DNA of 64,000 nucleotides from Malaya genurostris (GCF_030247185.1 NC_080571.1:109637128-109701127); one strand, 5' to 3'. Counted from the stretch's first letter, positions 9,821-23,222 are shown. Made by a program: numbers and translations. Notes: generated from the letters alone by a model not told the origin.

Positions 9821-12800
9821 CACAAAAATAATAAATCTCGTAGTCCCATAGGCTATATTGAATTTCATCAAACTTTCAAGCGTCATATTTTTGATATTTT
9901 TAAAAATATAAGTAATAAGAGAAAGATGATGACACCAAAACGGATTCAAAAAGGTTTATTATAGTTACTTGCATCATATTGTACATCATAATTCACGATA
10001 TAACAAATACCGCCCTAATTATTTGTTTACTAGAAACAGTATTATTCAAGGTTTTGTCAATTGAAATAATTATAAATTCATATAAAATAGTTGTTGATAG
10101 TTGTGGGCCAACAAATTTTCAAGTTCAATTTTGAAGTATCCATTACAAAAGAATCTTTCAACAAAAAATTCACTATGAAGGTAGGGTTCTATATTAAAAT
10201 GCCTAAGTAAAGAATTTTTAAATACCTTTCGTTTACAGTTATAAAACATTGTAATTCGGTGGGTAGTCGGCTAGGCGACCGTCTTTTTAAATTGGTGGCG
10301 TAACAAAAACATCGGCGGTGGCAAACAGAGAGGATTCTGTTTCAAATGTTTCTTTGAATTCATAATCATTTTGACATTTATTGACGTTAGACTATGTCTT
10401 TGTTTTCTATATTGGGATGTGAATTCTCAGGGGCGCAACTAAACATTTACCTTCCTTTAATATTTATCAAAAAATTCACGATGTAGGGTTTGATACAAGA
10501 CCCTGTACAACATACAGTCTTTCATAATTTATCTTTCGACATTTTGTCGCGGTCCCGCAAAGTTCAGTGCCTTGAATGCCGCCGTCAGAAGTCTCATTTC
10601 GTTTGTCTGTCTGAATAGTTCTTTTCAAACTAATTCAAAAGCCAATCTTTAACCATTGACAGTAAAGTACAGTAAAGAGTTTATTTATATAACAGACGTA
10701 GAAAACCTTTCTCGCCACGGAACACGGAAGCAACAGATGGAATCTATTCGAGAATGAAGTAACATGGCGTCGGATTCAGTAGCATGGTCGTGGAAAACAC
10801 CTCACCTGGCACCAGCAGTTATGACTTGTGCAATCAGAATTATCGGTATCCAGATGCGAATCAATCAATATTCACGTACCGTCATATTCTGTTTCATCGA
10901 ATACCCTGTTGCATATCCGGAGTTCTAATTAGTACTATTTATTATAGAAGGCTATCAATAGAGTTGATTCGTTGACATGCTTCCCATCCATTACCGGCCG
11001 CAACATGGCCCCCTTCAACCTTCAACCGTCGCCCGTCGGATTCATCAACTAGGACTAGACTAGGAGCATACCAACGTCGCCTTTCTTTGTACGGAATTCT
11101 GAAACGACTTCGTTTACTAGCACAGCTGGATTACTTGCAACAGATTATTAACATTCCTCCAATCAAAAGGACTCACCATCAATGAGTCTTCAACATCACT
11201 CGTGTTCAGTGGGCAGTGTGTACGAGTTTGGTGCATTCAATCAGCACCGCAGGAACACAGGAATGAGCGAAAAAAATGGAACGAACCTAGCTTTCCTAGC
11301 TTGCGTCCTGTGGCGAAGAGACGAAAGACCGTTACGTGAATGAAAATGGAAAATCGAATAGCGTACGTTCGTTGGGAGAAATGTAAAGCACAATCGCACG
11401 TTGATTACATACTAGCAGTTCAGCCTCGGTCGTTGGAAAAACACAGGCAGACAAAAAAGCGCTATGAGTGTGTGTTGCTGTGCACTGTAACCGACGGAAA
11501 AGTAACGATATTTGTGCGGACCATGCATGCATGCCTTACTTCCATCGCATCTGAGTGGAGGCGCAAAAGTCTGCAAACGGTCTTTGTCTGTGAAACGGAG
11601 CTGATTAGAAGAGGATATCTCGAATTTGGTATTTCCCAGCGATTGGTGCGCAGAGCATTCGACGGGGAATGCTTCCGAAAAGTGTGCTCGAATTTAGCCG
11701 TCCCGATGTGCACTTAGTCTGTGCGGAGTGGCGTGGCGTGGCCAACACCATGCGAGTATGAATTATTGCGCTGTAATAATTGCTGGAATTAGCAATTTGT
11801 TATAACATGTTCGGATTAATATAACAATAATTTATGCAAATGAGAAAGCACAACAAACACTGCAGAAGCAGAAGCAAACCCCCACTGAGCACGGTTTGTA
11901 GTCAAGTATCGTTGTAGGACATGGCGTGCTTCAAAGGGAGACTATTTCCCCAGAATCGTACATGGCAATCAACAAAATTAGGCATTTATCAGTGCGCGTG
12001 CACTTCCGGTGAAAATTAATCAGCCGGAAAACTGTTGCTCGTTGCTCATGCAAGGCTGCGTTATATTAAATAATTATATTCCATTGTGCGTTTTGAGTTT
12101 TCATTGCACGGCGAATTAAAGTTGGAGTTTGAATCAGCAATGCAATCAGCAGTCCCCTTTTTAATTTGATTTTTCCATGGAAGCATAATCCCTTTCTAAA
12201 ACTGGTTCAATATAAATAGAAAATTTTAGGTTTAGTAGGTGTCGGAATATATATCAATTTCAATTTAAATCATTTGTACCAATATTGCGCAATAGTCTTA
12301 AATCGAAAAAATACAGAAATTAATTTAAACAAGTCAGGGTGCCAGAGAATCTAATATTTTTTAGCAATCGTGGAAATCGTGGACAGATGATGAAATCAGG
12401 AATGTCTTGTTCCAATTTGAATGAAACTTCGCACGCGTTTTAAGAATGGCCGACCATTAGTTTGGTACGGATAGAGGTCTCTCGACTCAATAGCGATTTT
12501 CAAAAAGGGCGGATGTATTTTTATATTAACTTTTTTCAAATCGTGATAACTCTAAATTGTACAACTTACATGTACAAAAATGGTCCAAGAAGAAATGGTA
12601 GGAAATTAATATAGTCTCCGATGATATTTCGATGCAGAATTTCCACTACGCTTCAGTTCAACACCGAAGTGATTTGTGTAAGATTTAATTATTATATTTT
12701 CATCAATGGAAAAACCTTTACTGATTAAATTCGCAACTAAGAAATGATAGCTGCGATATTTTCGATGCACGTAGGATGGTTAATATGAATATTTCCAAAC

Positions 12801-13380
12801 AGTGATGATAGCGACGAAAGGCTGTTCCAGCTGGTTGATACGCTTAACTTTTCAGATAAAACCGAATAAAACGCTATTATTTAGTATGATTTGATTTATA
12901 GAAATAACAGGAGCGCATTGTCAGCATGTCTCGATCACACAGTAGGCGCAACGTTTGAATGGCGCGTTTGCATTGGCATAGTGGTAGTCTGCGCTCCTGT
13001 TACTTCTGCGTACGTTATTCATGCTAAATTGGCTAATATTTTTTAATCAGCTGCATGACATGATTTGTGATTGTTTTTATTAATGTTGTTATTATCATTA
13101 CAACTATTATTAATCAGAGCACTTGCTGCTTTTAATAATGATATTACTTCACCACCACGGTAGTGCCGAATAAACAACAAATACATCACCATTATTGATT
13201 CACTTATTAACCACCATACGTACACTGCATATCTGTTCGAGAATCATATCAGATATATTCAATGTGCAGTTCCAGTGAGAATTGCTTTTTCAAAAAATCA
13301 GTACTGAACTTTTCTGAACTGAGTCTTCTGATCGGTGATTTTGTTTGTCTAAAAATCACTTATTAAAAATTTCCCAGCAC
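9821..13380. other. no gene or known repeat recognised
   Basis: About 3.5 kb without a recognisable domain or TE motif. The 125-residue plus-strand frame at 11340-11717 overlaps minus-strand frames of similar length, has no recognised motif and no convincing splice or promoter context. A short inverted pair, aacaggagcgca at about 12906 and tgcgctcctgtt at about 12990, encloses 70 bases. If the signal-peptide exon at 3164 is real, this is intron. Confidence 0.4.
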
Positions 13381-13388
13381 TGATTATA

Positions 13389-13706
13389 TAATATTGTGTT
13401 ATATTATATTATATTGTCTTATATTATATTGTATTATATTATATTATATTATATTATATTATATTATATTATATTATATTATATTATATTATATTATACT
13501 ATATTATATTATATTATATTATATTATATTGTATTATATTATATTATATTATATTATATTATATTATATTATATTATATTATATTATATTATATTATATT
13601 ATATTATATTATATTATATTATATTATATTATATTATATTATATTATATTATATTATGTTATATTATATTATATTATATTATATTGTATTACATTATATT
13701 ATACAA
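13389..13706. repeat. ATATT pentanucleotide satellite
   Basis: About 310 bases of a TATAT/ATATT five-base repeat with scattered single-base changes (tattatattat). Open frames of ILYYI repeats on the plus strand arise only from the satellite. Confidence 0.97.
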
Positions 13707-13879
13707 TATGCTCAATTATATCAACAAAAGGGGAGGGACTGAGAGTGCATCAGAATATATTACAAGTGAATGACTGGATGAAAGAGTGGACTGCCAACCT
13801 GAGTCACGTGGAAGAAGCTTTGTGTTTCCACTTGAAGGTCTGAAATGAGTAAGACGCATCCTTATAACAAACAAACCAT

Positions 13880-14225
13880 CAGACAGGTGCAACAGTATAA
13901 TATACGACGAACTAAATCCTTGCAATTTCGACGTACTAGCGCTGCAGGAGCTTTGCTGGACGGGACAGAAGGTGTGGAAAAGCGGACATCGAACGGCTAC
14001 CTTCTACCAAAGCTGTGGCACAGCGAGCTGGCAACTGGCTTTGTAGTGCTGGGCAAGATGCGTAAACGAGTGATTGGGTGGCAGCCGATCAATGCTAGGA
14101 TGTGTAAATTGAGAATTAAAGCCCGTTTTTTCAACTACAGCATCATTAACGTGCGCTGTACACACAAATGGAGACTCGTCGACGAAAAAGAAGCGTTCTA
14201 CGTGTAGATGGAACAAGCTCATGAC
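13880..14225 (+). pseudogene. LINE endonuclease (APE-type) remnant, frameshifted
   Basis: Two frames combine to an exonuclease/endonuclease fold. The first has FDVLALQELCWTGQKVWKSG, with the catalytic Glu in LQE. The second, from about 14010, has ELATGFVVLGKMRKRVIGWQ, PINARMCKLRIKARFFNYSI and INVRCT, ending at a stop near 14205. The order matches the N-terminal half of the APE-type endonuclease of non-LTR retrotransposon ORF2. The rest of the domain (GDFN and SDH motifs) is absent. The reverse-transcriptase tail at 15070-15348 may belong to the same decayed element. Confidence 0.65.
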
Positions 14226-14453
14226 AGCCGTCCACGTGAAAATGTACACTAAAAAAAATCCTCACGTAAATCTTATATACAAAACTACGTAAATTCCAAA
14301 AATGGCTTCGTTATCGGAGTTTACGTGGTGTTCTTAACAACCATCGGATCCTGATTGAATATAAAATGGGCCGTATGTCAAAATTTTTGCTGTTGCTACA
14401 TCTTTTTAATGTGTCACGTACTTATTGAAATCATTATGTCAACCATATGTTCA

Positions 14454-14672
14454 TTTTTTTATTCAATCATATAAATTTTTTGTTTTTAATTAACAACTAA
14501 TTTAAAACTAGGATAGTATAGTTGGATAATGTCGTATTGGGGTCGCAGTGGTCGACTTTGGTAGATCCAGCCTACAGCTGGCGATCGGCACCGGCCGGTG
14601 TATTGAATGTAACACGTTGGTAAGTATCTATGTTGGCCGCTTCCTTCGGTCCGTGTGGGTCCGCGGGGAGTG
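14454..14672 (-). mobile_element. 3'-end fragment of an I-clade LINE (fourth copy)
   Basis: The T-run and ttcaatcatataa at 14454-14475 correspond to the minus-strand A-rich 3' end of LINEs A, B and C. The block gttggccgcttccttcggtc and gtgtgggtccgcgg at 14632-14665 matches their conserved 3'UTR module. No coding part remains. The right edge is approximate. Confidence 0.65.
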
Positions 14673-14865
14673 TTTATTTTGTGCTCGGATGCAAATGCAA
14701 TATGACACAGCATTGAAGTGAGGATTTTTCTGTGTGTAAAATGATCAACAGCCCAGGTAGGAAGGGAGGCAATGTACCGACCGTTAATCGAGCCGAACAG
14801 ACCGAAAACCAAATCGATCACGTTTTTATCGATGGAAAATTTTTGTCGGATATCAACAATGTTCG

Positions 14866-15058
14866 CATCTTAGCAAAGCCTTGATATTGCATTCCTGTAG
14901 TGGAATTTGACCTTCTGTTTCAACAGACTCCGTAGCCGATTCAGAGTATACAGAACCATTGCATGGCTGGTGCTACGATCCTACTGACACTACGAATCCT
15001 TCCAGGTCGGGGATCGAACATACGCCAACTAGTTTGTTAGACCAGTGTCTTATATTCC
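14866..15058 (-). mobile_element. tRNA-derived SINE (family S1), copy 1
   Basis: Minus-strand copy of the SINE family described at 23472. Shared landmarks (read on plus) are attgcattcctgtagtggaa, ctgtttcaacagactccg, atcctactgacactacgaat and the box-B-like gggatcgaacatacg. The tRNA-like head is incomplete at the right end, near 15055. It lies between two LINE protein remnants. Confidence 0.75.
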
Positions 15059-15069
15059 GTGACCATTGC

Positions 15070-15348
15070 GAATATAGATTCCGACCACTACTTGGTTGCT
15101 ACATGCAGCAGTTGCTGGGAGGCCCAACCATCGTCCAAACAGACAAGGTCGGGCGGTTACGGTGGGCCGGGCATGTTGCTAGAATGTCGAAGAACAACCC
15201 GGTTAAAATGATCCTCGACAATGATCCGACCGGTATTAGAAGAAAAGGTATGCGGCGGACAAGCTGGATTGATCAAGTTGAGGACGAGCTGCGGACTCTT
15301 CGCAGCTACCGACGCTGGAACAGTCTTGAAGCCTCCTGTATACAGTAG
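15070..15348 (+). pseudogene. C-terminal LINE reverse-transcriptase tail
   Basis: The frame ending at 15348 includes KVGRLRWAGHVARMSKNNPV, KMILDNDPTGIRRKGMRRTS and WIDQVEDELRTL. The RLRWAGHV-x-RM and W-x-D-x-V/VE pattern is typical of the extreme C terminus of certain non-LTR retrotransposon polyproteins. The N-terminal part of the open frame (14959-15060) is the SINE and not part of the domain. No RT palm motifs are present. Confidence 0.7.
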
Positions 15349-15359
15349 AGACCCGCGTG

Positions 15360-17740
15360 GTCTACGACTGGAGGAGTATCTACTGTAAGTCTATTTGCAT
15401 CCACTGGTAATGCCTTTAAATGATGGTGGTTTCACACATCCATACAGACTTGATGAAACAATAACCGAATATTTCATCTATTCGAGAAGGGAAGAATAAT
15501 CTGAATGTGAACCGAGCTCGTCATGGTAATAAAATAACTTAACACAATACCTAGCCGTAGAACAATTATACTTAAAAACAATAATTTCGATTTCAACCTA
15601 TCCTCGAGAATCGGTATATCTTGATCAGAATGAAATTATGTTAGAAAGAAAAATACATTCTTACAATAAATCTTGATTGTCTGTTGTCAAGCATAAATCG
15701 CCTTATAAGCTTTACTACATGCTTTGTTATATCGTTTATTTATACCCGGATTTAACCTATTTGTCGTCGTTCACCGGGTTAGACTATATGCTAAAACTTT
15801 TTGTAAATGCTCTGTGAATCATCGTCTCTTTTTCTGGAGAGTTGGCATCACTGGAAGTGCGATGCTGGAAGTGATGCTGCTCTCAAAAAAGTATAATTTC
15901 AATGTGTTGTTTGATATGTATAGTTAAAATTTTTGTTGAAATAGTTATTTTGAGTGATAGTTCAGGTGTGACAAGTATGTGTTTAGTAGTGAGAGTGCTA
16001 TTTATTGAATAATATTGATCTGCAAAGGTAAAGATGCTCAAGCGGCGGATACTGTGAATTTTCCGCCCCAAAATTCAACGATGTTAACCTGTTAACCGAT
16101 CGAAGCGCCGTCTGCATGTCATTGTCGGTGTTGTCGGATTTCTATGGAATGTGTGAAAGTTTACAAGTCGATCGTGTCATTCAGACTGAAGGTCTAGGGT
16201 TGGTCTGCAGCGGACCCATTCGCGAGTGTTTTTATTTTATTATTTCAGTGATCGTGCTTCATCGCGTTACTGACAGCAGAGCGAGCAGAAGAAAAGGAAT
16301 ACTGGTGAGATCGTTGCTTGGAGATATTTTATATTTTTCTTATTATATTTCTCCTGAGTATCGAAAGGTTTTGTTGAGATCATATTGTTTACCAAAACAT
16401 ATCCGGATCTCTTTCCCTCCCTACTAACAAATCTTCTATCCCGTGATCCCGTGGAGATACAGTGGTACCTGCGGTCTCTAGAAACAACGAGTATCTAACA
16501 TTCCTTTCTTTTCCTCAGTAGCACAGCCTTTGATCGTAGCCAGCGTCGTTATTGATCATTTAATGAAAAGTTAGGAGTGAGTGGGTATGTACAGTGAAAA
16601 TGATTTGCTTTTCCCAAGCTTCATTTTCTTGATTCATTGTATAGTTCCACTCAATCGGTCAATCACGAAGTGCAACTACGGGCGATCTACTTCAGCTCTG
16701 CTCAGCTCAGCTGTGAGTCATCGTCTCTTTCTCAAACGTGAGTTGATGTAGCAGACTTTCTATTCTATTTTTCATTCGGTTTCTCATGTAATGTAGCCGT
16801 CATTTAATCACATTATCCTCCTGATAGAATTTCCATATAGGAATCCCACTGTGGCTATCATATTTGTCTTTTGGGACGTGACGACAGGTGCAATAACAAA
16901 TGAATCCGTTAATTTTGCTATTCAAAAGCATTCTCTACTTCGTCTCTTTAAATTTAAATGTTCAAACCTTCACTGCGGGTAGAATTCACTGCCTACTTGA
17001 AACACTGCGCTGTGGGGATAAAAGCATCCAAAACACGATTTTACTCAATGATTTCTCAAATAAGGGGTTTTCGTATATCAAAAAGCCAGTAGAATTGACT
17101 AATGTAAATGTAGCCACAATATCCACTGTCACGCCCGTGTTGTCAAGAGATTGTTCCTAGGATTACTATCTGATTGGTTTTAGTTTTAGTTTGTTTAGAA
17201 ATACTATGTTTAAGTGAATCTGTTGATGCAAAATAAGAGGAGGTTTTATGCCTGCTGGAGAACAATAAAGGCAATGTTTTTTTTTTCAACATAACCTCAA
17301 AGAACTCAATCCAGTTATATCCCAAATCACCTCCTTCAAAAAATTCAGAACACAAAAAATCGACTGATGGGTTTTTGGGCTCACAAAATAGTTTACAGAC
17401 AGTCTCAGTGATCGTAGGAATCATGATATACCGTTTTTCATAACTCGTATCTTTAGTTAAATTTTCATCCATATTCCGAATCAACGGTTGTCCTAAATTA
17501 ATTAATATTGCGTAAAAAACTATCATTGAAACTATATTTAGTTTTCTGTTTTGAGGTTTCTATGTTTTATAAATCGACTTGGTTTAGCCGCAATTTCCTA
17601 AAAAATCGGATTTAGTTCCGTTTTATAATATTTGATCACTATTCCGCTCCCAGCTGTCAACGTAATTAAAAACATCATATTTTTTCATTGTGTCAAAAAT
17701 TCGAGTTTTTTACCTGAAAGTGATTATTTGCGGAAAGTTT
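15360..17740. other. no gene recognised
   Basis: Open frames at 15724-15927, 16116-16427, 16900-17160 and (minus) 17143-17526 are short, partly overlap antisense frames and carry no domain I recognise. No TE ends were identified. Consistent with intron or intergenic sequence. Confidence 0.4.
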
Positions 17741-18625
17741 TAATAAAGTTCTTCAGAAGCGCATCGATTGCTTGTTGAAGCATATGGGGATCACGCTCTA
17801 TTAGAAGTAACATGCAAAAGATGGTTCAAATGGCTCAGAGATTATGAGTTTTATGTGAGAAATGAAAACCGTGAAAGACCATAAGAAATTGAAGACAACG
17901 AATTGCAAGCAACATTGAATGAAAATGATAGTTCTAGTCAAAAGTGAAGAACAGCAATGTTGAACTTTGTTTCGAAGACACAAATAAAAAACCAGTTTTG
18001 CATCGAATTGTTACTGGCGATGAAAATTGGATTTATTTCAGGGATCCTAAACGAAGAGGATTAACACTTATCCAAGACAACCATCAACATCGACTGCAAA
18101 ATCAAATCGATTCGTCTATCGACAAATCTCTGTTTGGTAAAAAAACCAGAAAGGTGTGGAGTATCATGAGCTTCTAAAACCAAGTGACACTGTTAAGACC
18201 AATCGTTACAGACAGTAAATGTTCAATTCGAATCATGAATTGATCGAAAAAACAACCACAATGAGCCAGATGACACGGCAAAGAAATTTTGTTACACAAC
18301 AATGCACCGGCGCACAAAACAAAACTGGTTTAGGATACAATCATAGCACTTGACTGAGATATGCTGCCGCACCCACCGTGTTCACTATAATTAGCCCCTT
18401 TCGACTGCAATTTGTTTTCATCTACGAACCACGCATTGGCTGTGCAGTACAGCGATTCCAACGAAGAAGTCGAAATGGGTGCCTGATTGGTTTGCTTCTA
18501 AAGACGGACATTTCTATTGGCGTGGTATTCGTTAGTAATTGCCAGAAAGGTGGTAAAGATATGTAGAAAGCAATGGCCAATACCAAAACAGGCTCACTTT
18601 ATACCGATACATCTGGTAACCTGAT
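17740..18625 (+). pseudogene. decayed mariner (DD34D) transposase
   Basis: Scattered over all three plus frames are mariner landmarks in the correct order: LHRIVTGDENWIYF (first catalytic Asp in GDE) at about 18000, YELLKP-like sequence at about 18165, ILLHNNAPAHKTK at about 18288, LPHPPCS with a stop at 18388, APFDCNLF at about 18395 (third Asp), and WFASKD / FYWRG residues near 18500-18520. The second catalytic position reads Asn (HNNAPAH) where mariners have Asp. There are several frameshifts and stop codons, so it is long dead. Terminal repeats were not located. It is a different mariner lineage from those at 1-478 and 59530-60112. Confidence 0.85.
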
Positions 18626-18639
18626 TGGTAATAAATTTC

Positions 18640-20390
18640 TTAACTAAATAAGTAATAGTAAAATGTTGTAATAAATTTCCTATGAGTTGAAATAAAAAGA
18701 AACTGATTAGGAGTTTAACAATGACCGAAATCCAACGGATAATACATAGGCCTTATTATTGATTACGTAACATTATGTTTATCATACTAAGGATGTATCA
18801 AAGGTGTCAAAATTTGGGAAAGCCCCTAGCCTCAATGTGTTGTAATAATTTTCGAATTTAAAAAAAATAGCTGGTGATTATGAGTTCCTCTACTCCCTTT
18901 ACGTTCGCTCCAGATAGCAAGGAATGCATCAGCTTTAATTTATTCCGGATCACTGTACATCATCCGCCCAGCACCGTTGTTCAATAAAATTACAACCAAC
19001 GCTGGAATTGAATATGTTTTGAATAACTGAATATTTAATTACCGGAAACAAAGTCAACTCTTTGTACATCGAAGTTGTATTCGTCTCCCTGGATACCACC
19101 GCCACTAATTTAACGCACACAAAAGCCAACAGGGTATCGTTAGTTCCTCATTAATTTATTCACGTTGTGAATATTGAACGTAAATGGAATATCGATGTAA
19201 AGTACGTGCCCTGACCTTTTATTGTGTGAATTAAGCCGTATGTGTGTATTCTTTTTAGTGTGGTTACTGCTCTAATAAGTATTGCACCAAATTGCTTTTT
19301 TGTCACGTCCACTTCATTTCTGATTATATTCATTCTGGTCGCCGTTCCTGCGAAGGAAAACAGAGGACAGCACCTTCAGCCCCTATTCGGAATTACCATG
19401 TTAACCTGCAAAAGAGTTGTCAGTTCTCAAAACCGCTGGTGGCTTTGGCGTGTGATTACGTTTTCTATTCCTTCTTCTCCATGGTACAAATTTAAATTTT
19501 CTGCCAGCATACATGCATATGTACTTGGTGGACCAGTAGCAACTTTCCACACTAATGCCGGCGAAGGGACCTGGGAAGCACGGAGTACGGTGCGGTTCAC
19601 GGTACTAGGAGTAACTGTAGGACCACTGGCTATGCCATGCCATGCCAAGTAAGCACATTGAGGGTGATTTGTGGCAAAAAAAGAGATAGAAAAACGAATT
19701 CAGCCACTCATTTTGCTACACAAAAGTCGGGTCTTGTTTTATGTCTGAATGAAATTTAAATAAGAGTGGCTTTTGCTGATGACTGCGCTTCTATCGCTTC
19801 ATTTTATGTAGGTTTTTACGAGCACACGGAAGTGGAAGGATTGCCGTCGGTGCTGGGATGAAAATGTTGCACCTAAGCAGCATATTGTTCGCTTGGAGCT
19901 TTCCGAGAATGCAAAATTTGGAACATAAAATGCTTTAAGTATTTTGTGTTGCATAGCGAAAGCACTTTCGTTTAATTGAATTGGATTATTCAAAACTGGT
20001 AACTGTGGGAATTAAAAATGTGTATATTTCGTGGAAGAGTCCTTTATTGATGGGTCTGTTTTGTGCAGATCCCTTTTATCTTCAAAAGTTTAGAACATTC
20101 AAACAGTTGGCTCTAACAGTTTAGCATCTTCAAAGTAGATACTATGGATTTCACTACGCTGATAATGATTCATCTCAACATATTCGTTCGAAAGCTTGAT
20201 TAATTTGAACGTGTATTAATAGTTCGCTTCGATAGATATGGAACATTAGAAATGTACGGTTCGACTCATAAAAATACGCAAGAATTTCCGAACCGAGGTT
20301 ATTGTTTACCTTGTTATATATTTTCCTTACGATTTTGACCCAATTCATTTACTCACTCATTCAGCCAATACTTCAATCGTGTACAATTAT
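18640..20390. other. no gene recognised
   Basis: Non-repetitive-looking AT-rich sequence. The 136-residue plus-strand frame at 19242-19652 overlaps antisense frames and has no known motif. I see no splice-flanked exon with confidence. Confidence 0.4.
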
Positions 20391-20391
20391 A

Positions 20392-21431
20392 CATGGAACG
20401 GCCGAAATTAGCTTTGCGCCTAATTCGTATTACTGTTTTTGAATTAGTTGATTTTAACAACAAAATTTCCAAAATAAATATTAAATTAGTTAAAACAGAG
20501 AATTTGTTTTGCTGAAAAAAACTCTTATTTTTAAAGAATGTGTTTAGTTGGTGAACATTCTGGACACAAACCAGCAATATTTCAATCCAACACGAAATTC
20601 TCATTGACAACTAATTTTGTTATTAAAATCAGGAAATTTGTTTCTATTTATCTATCACCATCATTGCTGAAGGAAAGCACAAAGAAAACAGAAATGAAAT
20701 TGGTTTTATTAACAAATTTTTAGCCAAAAACTCATGAGAAGTGTCAAAGCAAAACAATCCATTAAAAAGTTAAAAAGGACAGTCGTGTTGAAACTGCTTG
20801 CAAATTGTTTTGAAGTTTTTCGCATGTGTTACGATATATCCATATATAAATTTCTAAACCGATAGGTAAAAATGACGTAAACTCTTAGTGGAATATGCAT
20901 TTATTCAGAATTAGTGCACATTTGAAGCGATTGTGCATAATAATGTTTTTACGTGGAACAGTTTATGCCTTTTTCTCCAATACAACATCGTATTTATACC
21001 TGCCAATATAGAAAAGACAACCGCGGCTGAAATTTTTTTCGGTAGTAGTGTGCCATCTAGTGACTAGCAGTCATTACGGTGTTGACGTTTTTTCGGTGAC
21101 AGTACGCCACATAGCTGCAAATTGCAGAAGCCAATTCAACCATTTATGTTGGTTGAAAACAACGTTTTATTTCTTGCAATTCAACTAAAAAATTAGTTGA
21201 ATGGAAATGCAGTGTGCCTTAGCTAAGAAATGACAGCACGTTTAATTGGTGAATTCAACAAAAAAAAAAGCCGTTTCAACAAATATTTTATTATTATTAA
21301 GGGAATGAGAATTAAAAAATCTAAATTAGCAAAAGTAAGATTTTTTTAGTTGTCTCAAAAAATAATTAAACAAATAAAATCAGAAAATAAACTAATTTTT
21401 TCGCCAAAATGCTGATTTCGGTCTTTCCGTG
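20392..21431 (-). mobile_element. non-autonomous TIR element, CACGGAA family, copy 1
   Basis: The left end catggaacggccgaaattag at 20392 and the right end gctgatttcggtctttccgt, finishing at 21431, form inverted termini of the type cacggaacgaccgaaat. TA flanks both sides (20390-20391 and 21432-21433). The 1040 bases match, in inverted orientation, the 1221-bp element at 46548-47768. The interior is rich in ttagttga/tcaactaa motifs and has no transposase frame. TA duplication suggests mobilisation by a Tc1/mariner-like enzyme; that is inference. Confidence 0.88.
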
Positions 21432-21439
21432 TAAGCAAT

Positions 21440-22085
21440 TTATCTGAAGATTGATGATTGAAATTGTTTTTTACTTTGATTTTTTTTCCTGAATTTCTGT
21501 ACAACGTCACTAAGATTTGCCTAGCATAAACTTTATAACTACTGAAATTCTACCGGTATTTATAATCTGGCAGATAATTTTCTTTTGACTTAATTTTCTT
21601 CGGTTTTAAAAACAGAAAGGAGCAAAGTTATCGGTATTAATAATATATCAAAATATTACTATTGAAAATTTTTAGCTCTGAAATTTTACTGTTTATTTAG
21701 TTTTAAATAACATTATGAAATTTTACATTGCAAATCATCAACATATCCGAGAATTGCATTATTGCTTTCAAATCAGTGTTTGGTGGCAAAGCAGAAAGTG
21801 AACATATAGTGGTGTGACGCGGTGTGTGTTGTGTTTCTGTCGGGTGTGTTTTCATAGAGTTAGGACTATAATTGAATGCTATGGCGGCCAAGTAAAGCAG
21901 AGCATGATTGGTTCTCCTAGTCAGTTAGACTGTTTCTTCATGTGTTCTTATGTGGAGGGTAGTTTAATTGGCAAAACAATTTATTCGGCTAGAAGCTAGC
22001 TACGAGTCCCGTCTCTGAGGTAACATATTCGTGGTTTTCATTACATAGTTGCATGTAATTTTTTCAATCTGTTTCCCCAGTTACG
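21440..22085. other. no gene recognised
   Basis: AT-rich non-coding sequence. Overlapping sense and antisense frames at 21703-21999 have no recognised motif. Confidence 0.4.
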
Positions 22086-22089
22086 CAGA

Positions 22090-23077
22090 AAAAAACCCTT
22101 CTTAATCCACCTAGTGGTGAGATAATGCCTTTCTCTTTCTTCAAAATAGTCTCATGATTTTTTTATTCTTTTTATAAAATAATTTCTGACACTAATTTGG
22201 GCTCCTTTCTGATTTTGTTTTTTGACTTTGAAGAGAGTGATGCTACTCTAAAAAGCCCTTCTTAGTCCACTTAGTAGAATTGTCATAGATCTTGAAATAT
22301 CACCAAAGGGAGAGGTACATCAAATTTCCGAAATCGAAAAAAATTGTTGATACCAAAAGTCTTAGAAATGCATGAAACGACGAGATTTAGTTTCATCTCA
22401 AAAATTTTTTTTTCGAAAGATCAACTTTCTGGGAGTCTGGGAGTTTACAAAAAAATTTTTTTGAGATGACACTAAATTTCGACGTTTCATGCAATTCTAA
22501 GACGTTTGACATAAAAAAATCGATTTCGGAAATGTCATGTACTCCCCCCTACGGTAGTTTTTCAAGATCGAAAATTTTCATACCTTTACCGCCTGGTAGC
22601 ACCCCTTAGCTATGTTCGATTTAGCTCAAATTTTGCATGGGGACTTTTTTCGAGATGTTTAAACTTTTGAACAATAGCGCTTAACGAAACTAAAGGTGAT
22701 CCCAAAATATTGGCACCCTTATATACATTAGAGCGGTAAAAAACAACGTGTTTTGTCGGTTACGTCACTTATGCCATTATATCTCCGGAAGTCACAGCCA
22801 TTTAATCTTCGAACTTGATTAATGGCCCGACAGTAGCTGTCAAACGAGTATAAGTTTGTTGAAATCTGTTCAGCCATCTCTGAGAAAATTGAGCTCGTCA
22901 AAATACAACACGTTTTGTCGATTACGTCACAATTATATCTCCGGCGCCAAAAGTCACAGCCATTTGATCTTTGAACTTGATCAATGTTCTAATAGTAGCT
23001 TTCGAACGAGCATAAGTTTGTTAAAATCAGTTCAGCCATCTCAGAGAAAATTGAGCGCGTTAAAATATCTTCGAAAG

Positions 23078-23109
<32 letters not shown>

Positions 23110-23222
23110 TTCCGATATCGTCGAACTGAGTCGAATGGTATATAACACTATGGGTCTCCGAGGCTCCGTTCGAAAGTCGGTTTTTCCAGTAATTCTAATA
23201 CCTTTCTATAGAGAAAGGCAAT
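22090..23222. repeat. palindromic repeat family P, copy 1
   Basis: Begins with aacccttcttaatccaccta and gtggtgagataatgcctttctc, contains a large imperfect palindrome (about 22310-22570, arms with gaaatcga, aaacgtcgaaatttagt and gtactcccccctac), a tail with gtcggttacgtcactt and ctccggaagtcacagcc (partly duplicated at 22770 and 22915), a (CA)n tract at 23081-23108, the core cgaactgagtcgaatggtat, and ends in taatacctttctatagagaa. The ends are shared with R1. Other copies: 34850-34970 plus 40810-41710 (split by LINE B) and 53453-54755. Non-coding. Confidence 0.85.

Noticed and set aside
11340..11717. 125-residue plus-strand frame as a possible gene
   Set aside because: Overlaps minus-strand frames of similar length, no recognised motif, no splice or promoter support.
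12955..13005. tRNA-like string with a box-A resemblance (ggcatagtggtagtctgcgc)
   Set aside because: No box B, no cloverleaf, and it overlaps a small inverted repeat.
13394..13843. Two ILYYI-repeat proteins of 125 and 149 residues
   Set aside because: Produced by the ATATT satellite read in two frames.
23080..23110. CRISPR-like or other prokaryotic repeat arrays
   Set aside because: All short-period repeats are simple-sequence or transposon-derived tandem units in clearly eukaryotic DNA; no spacer structure is present.
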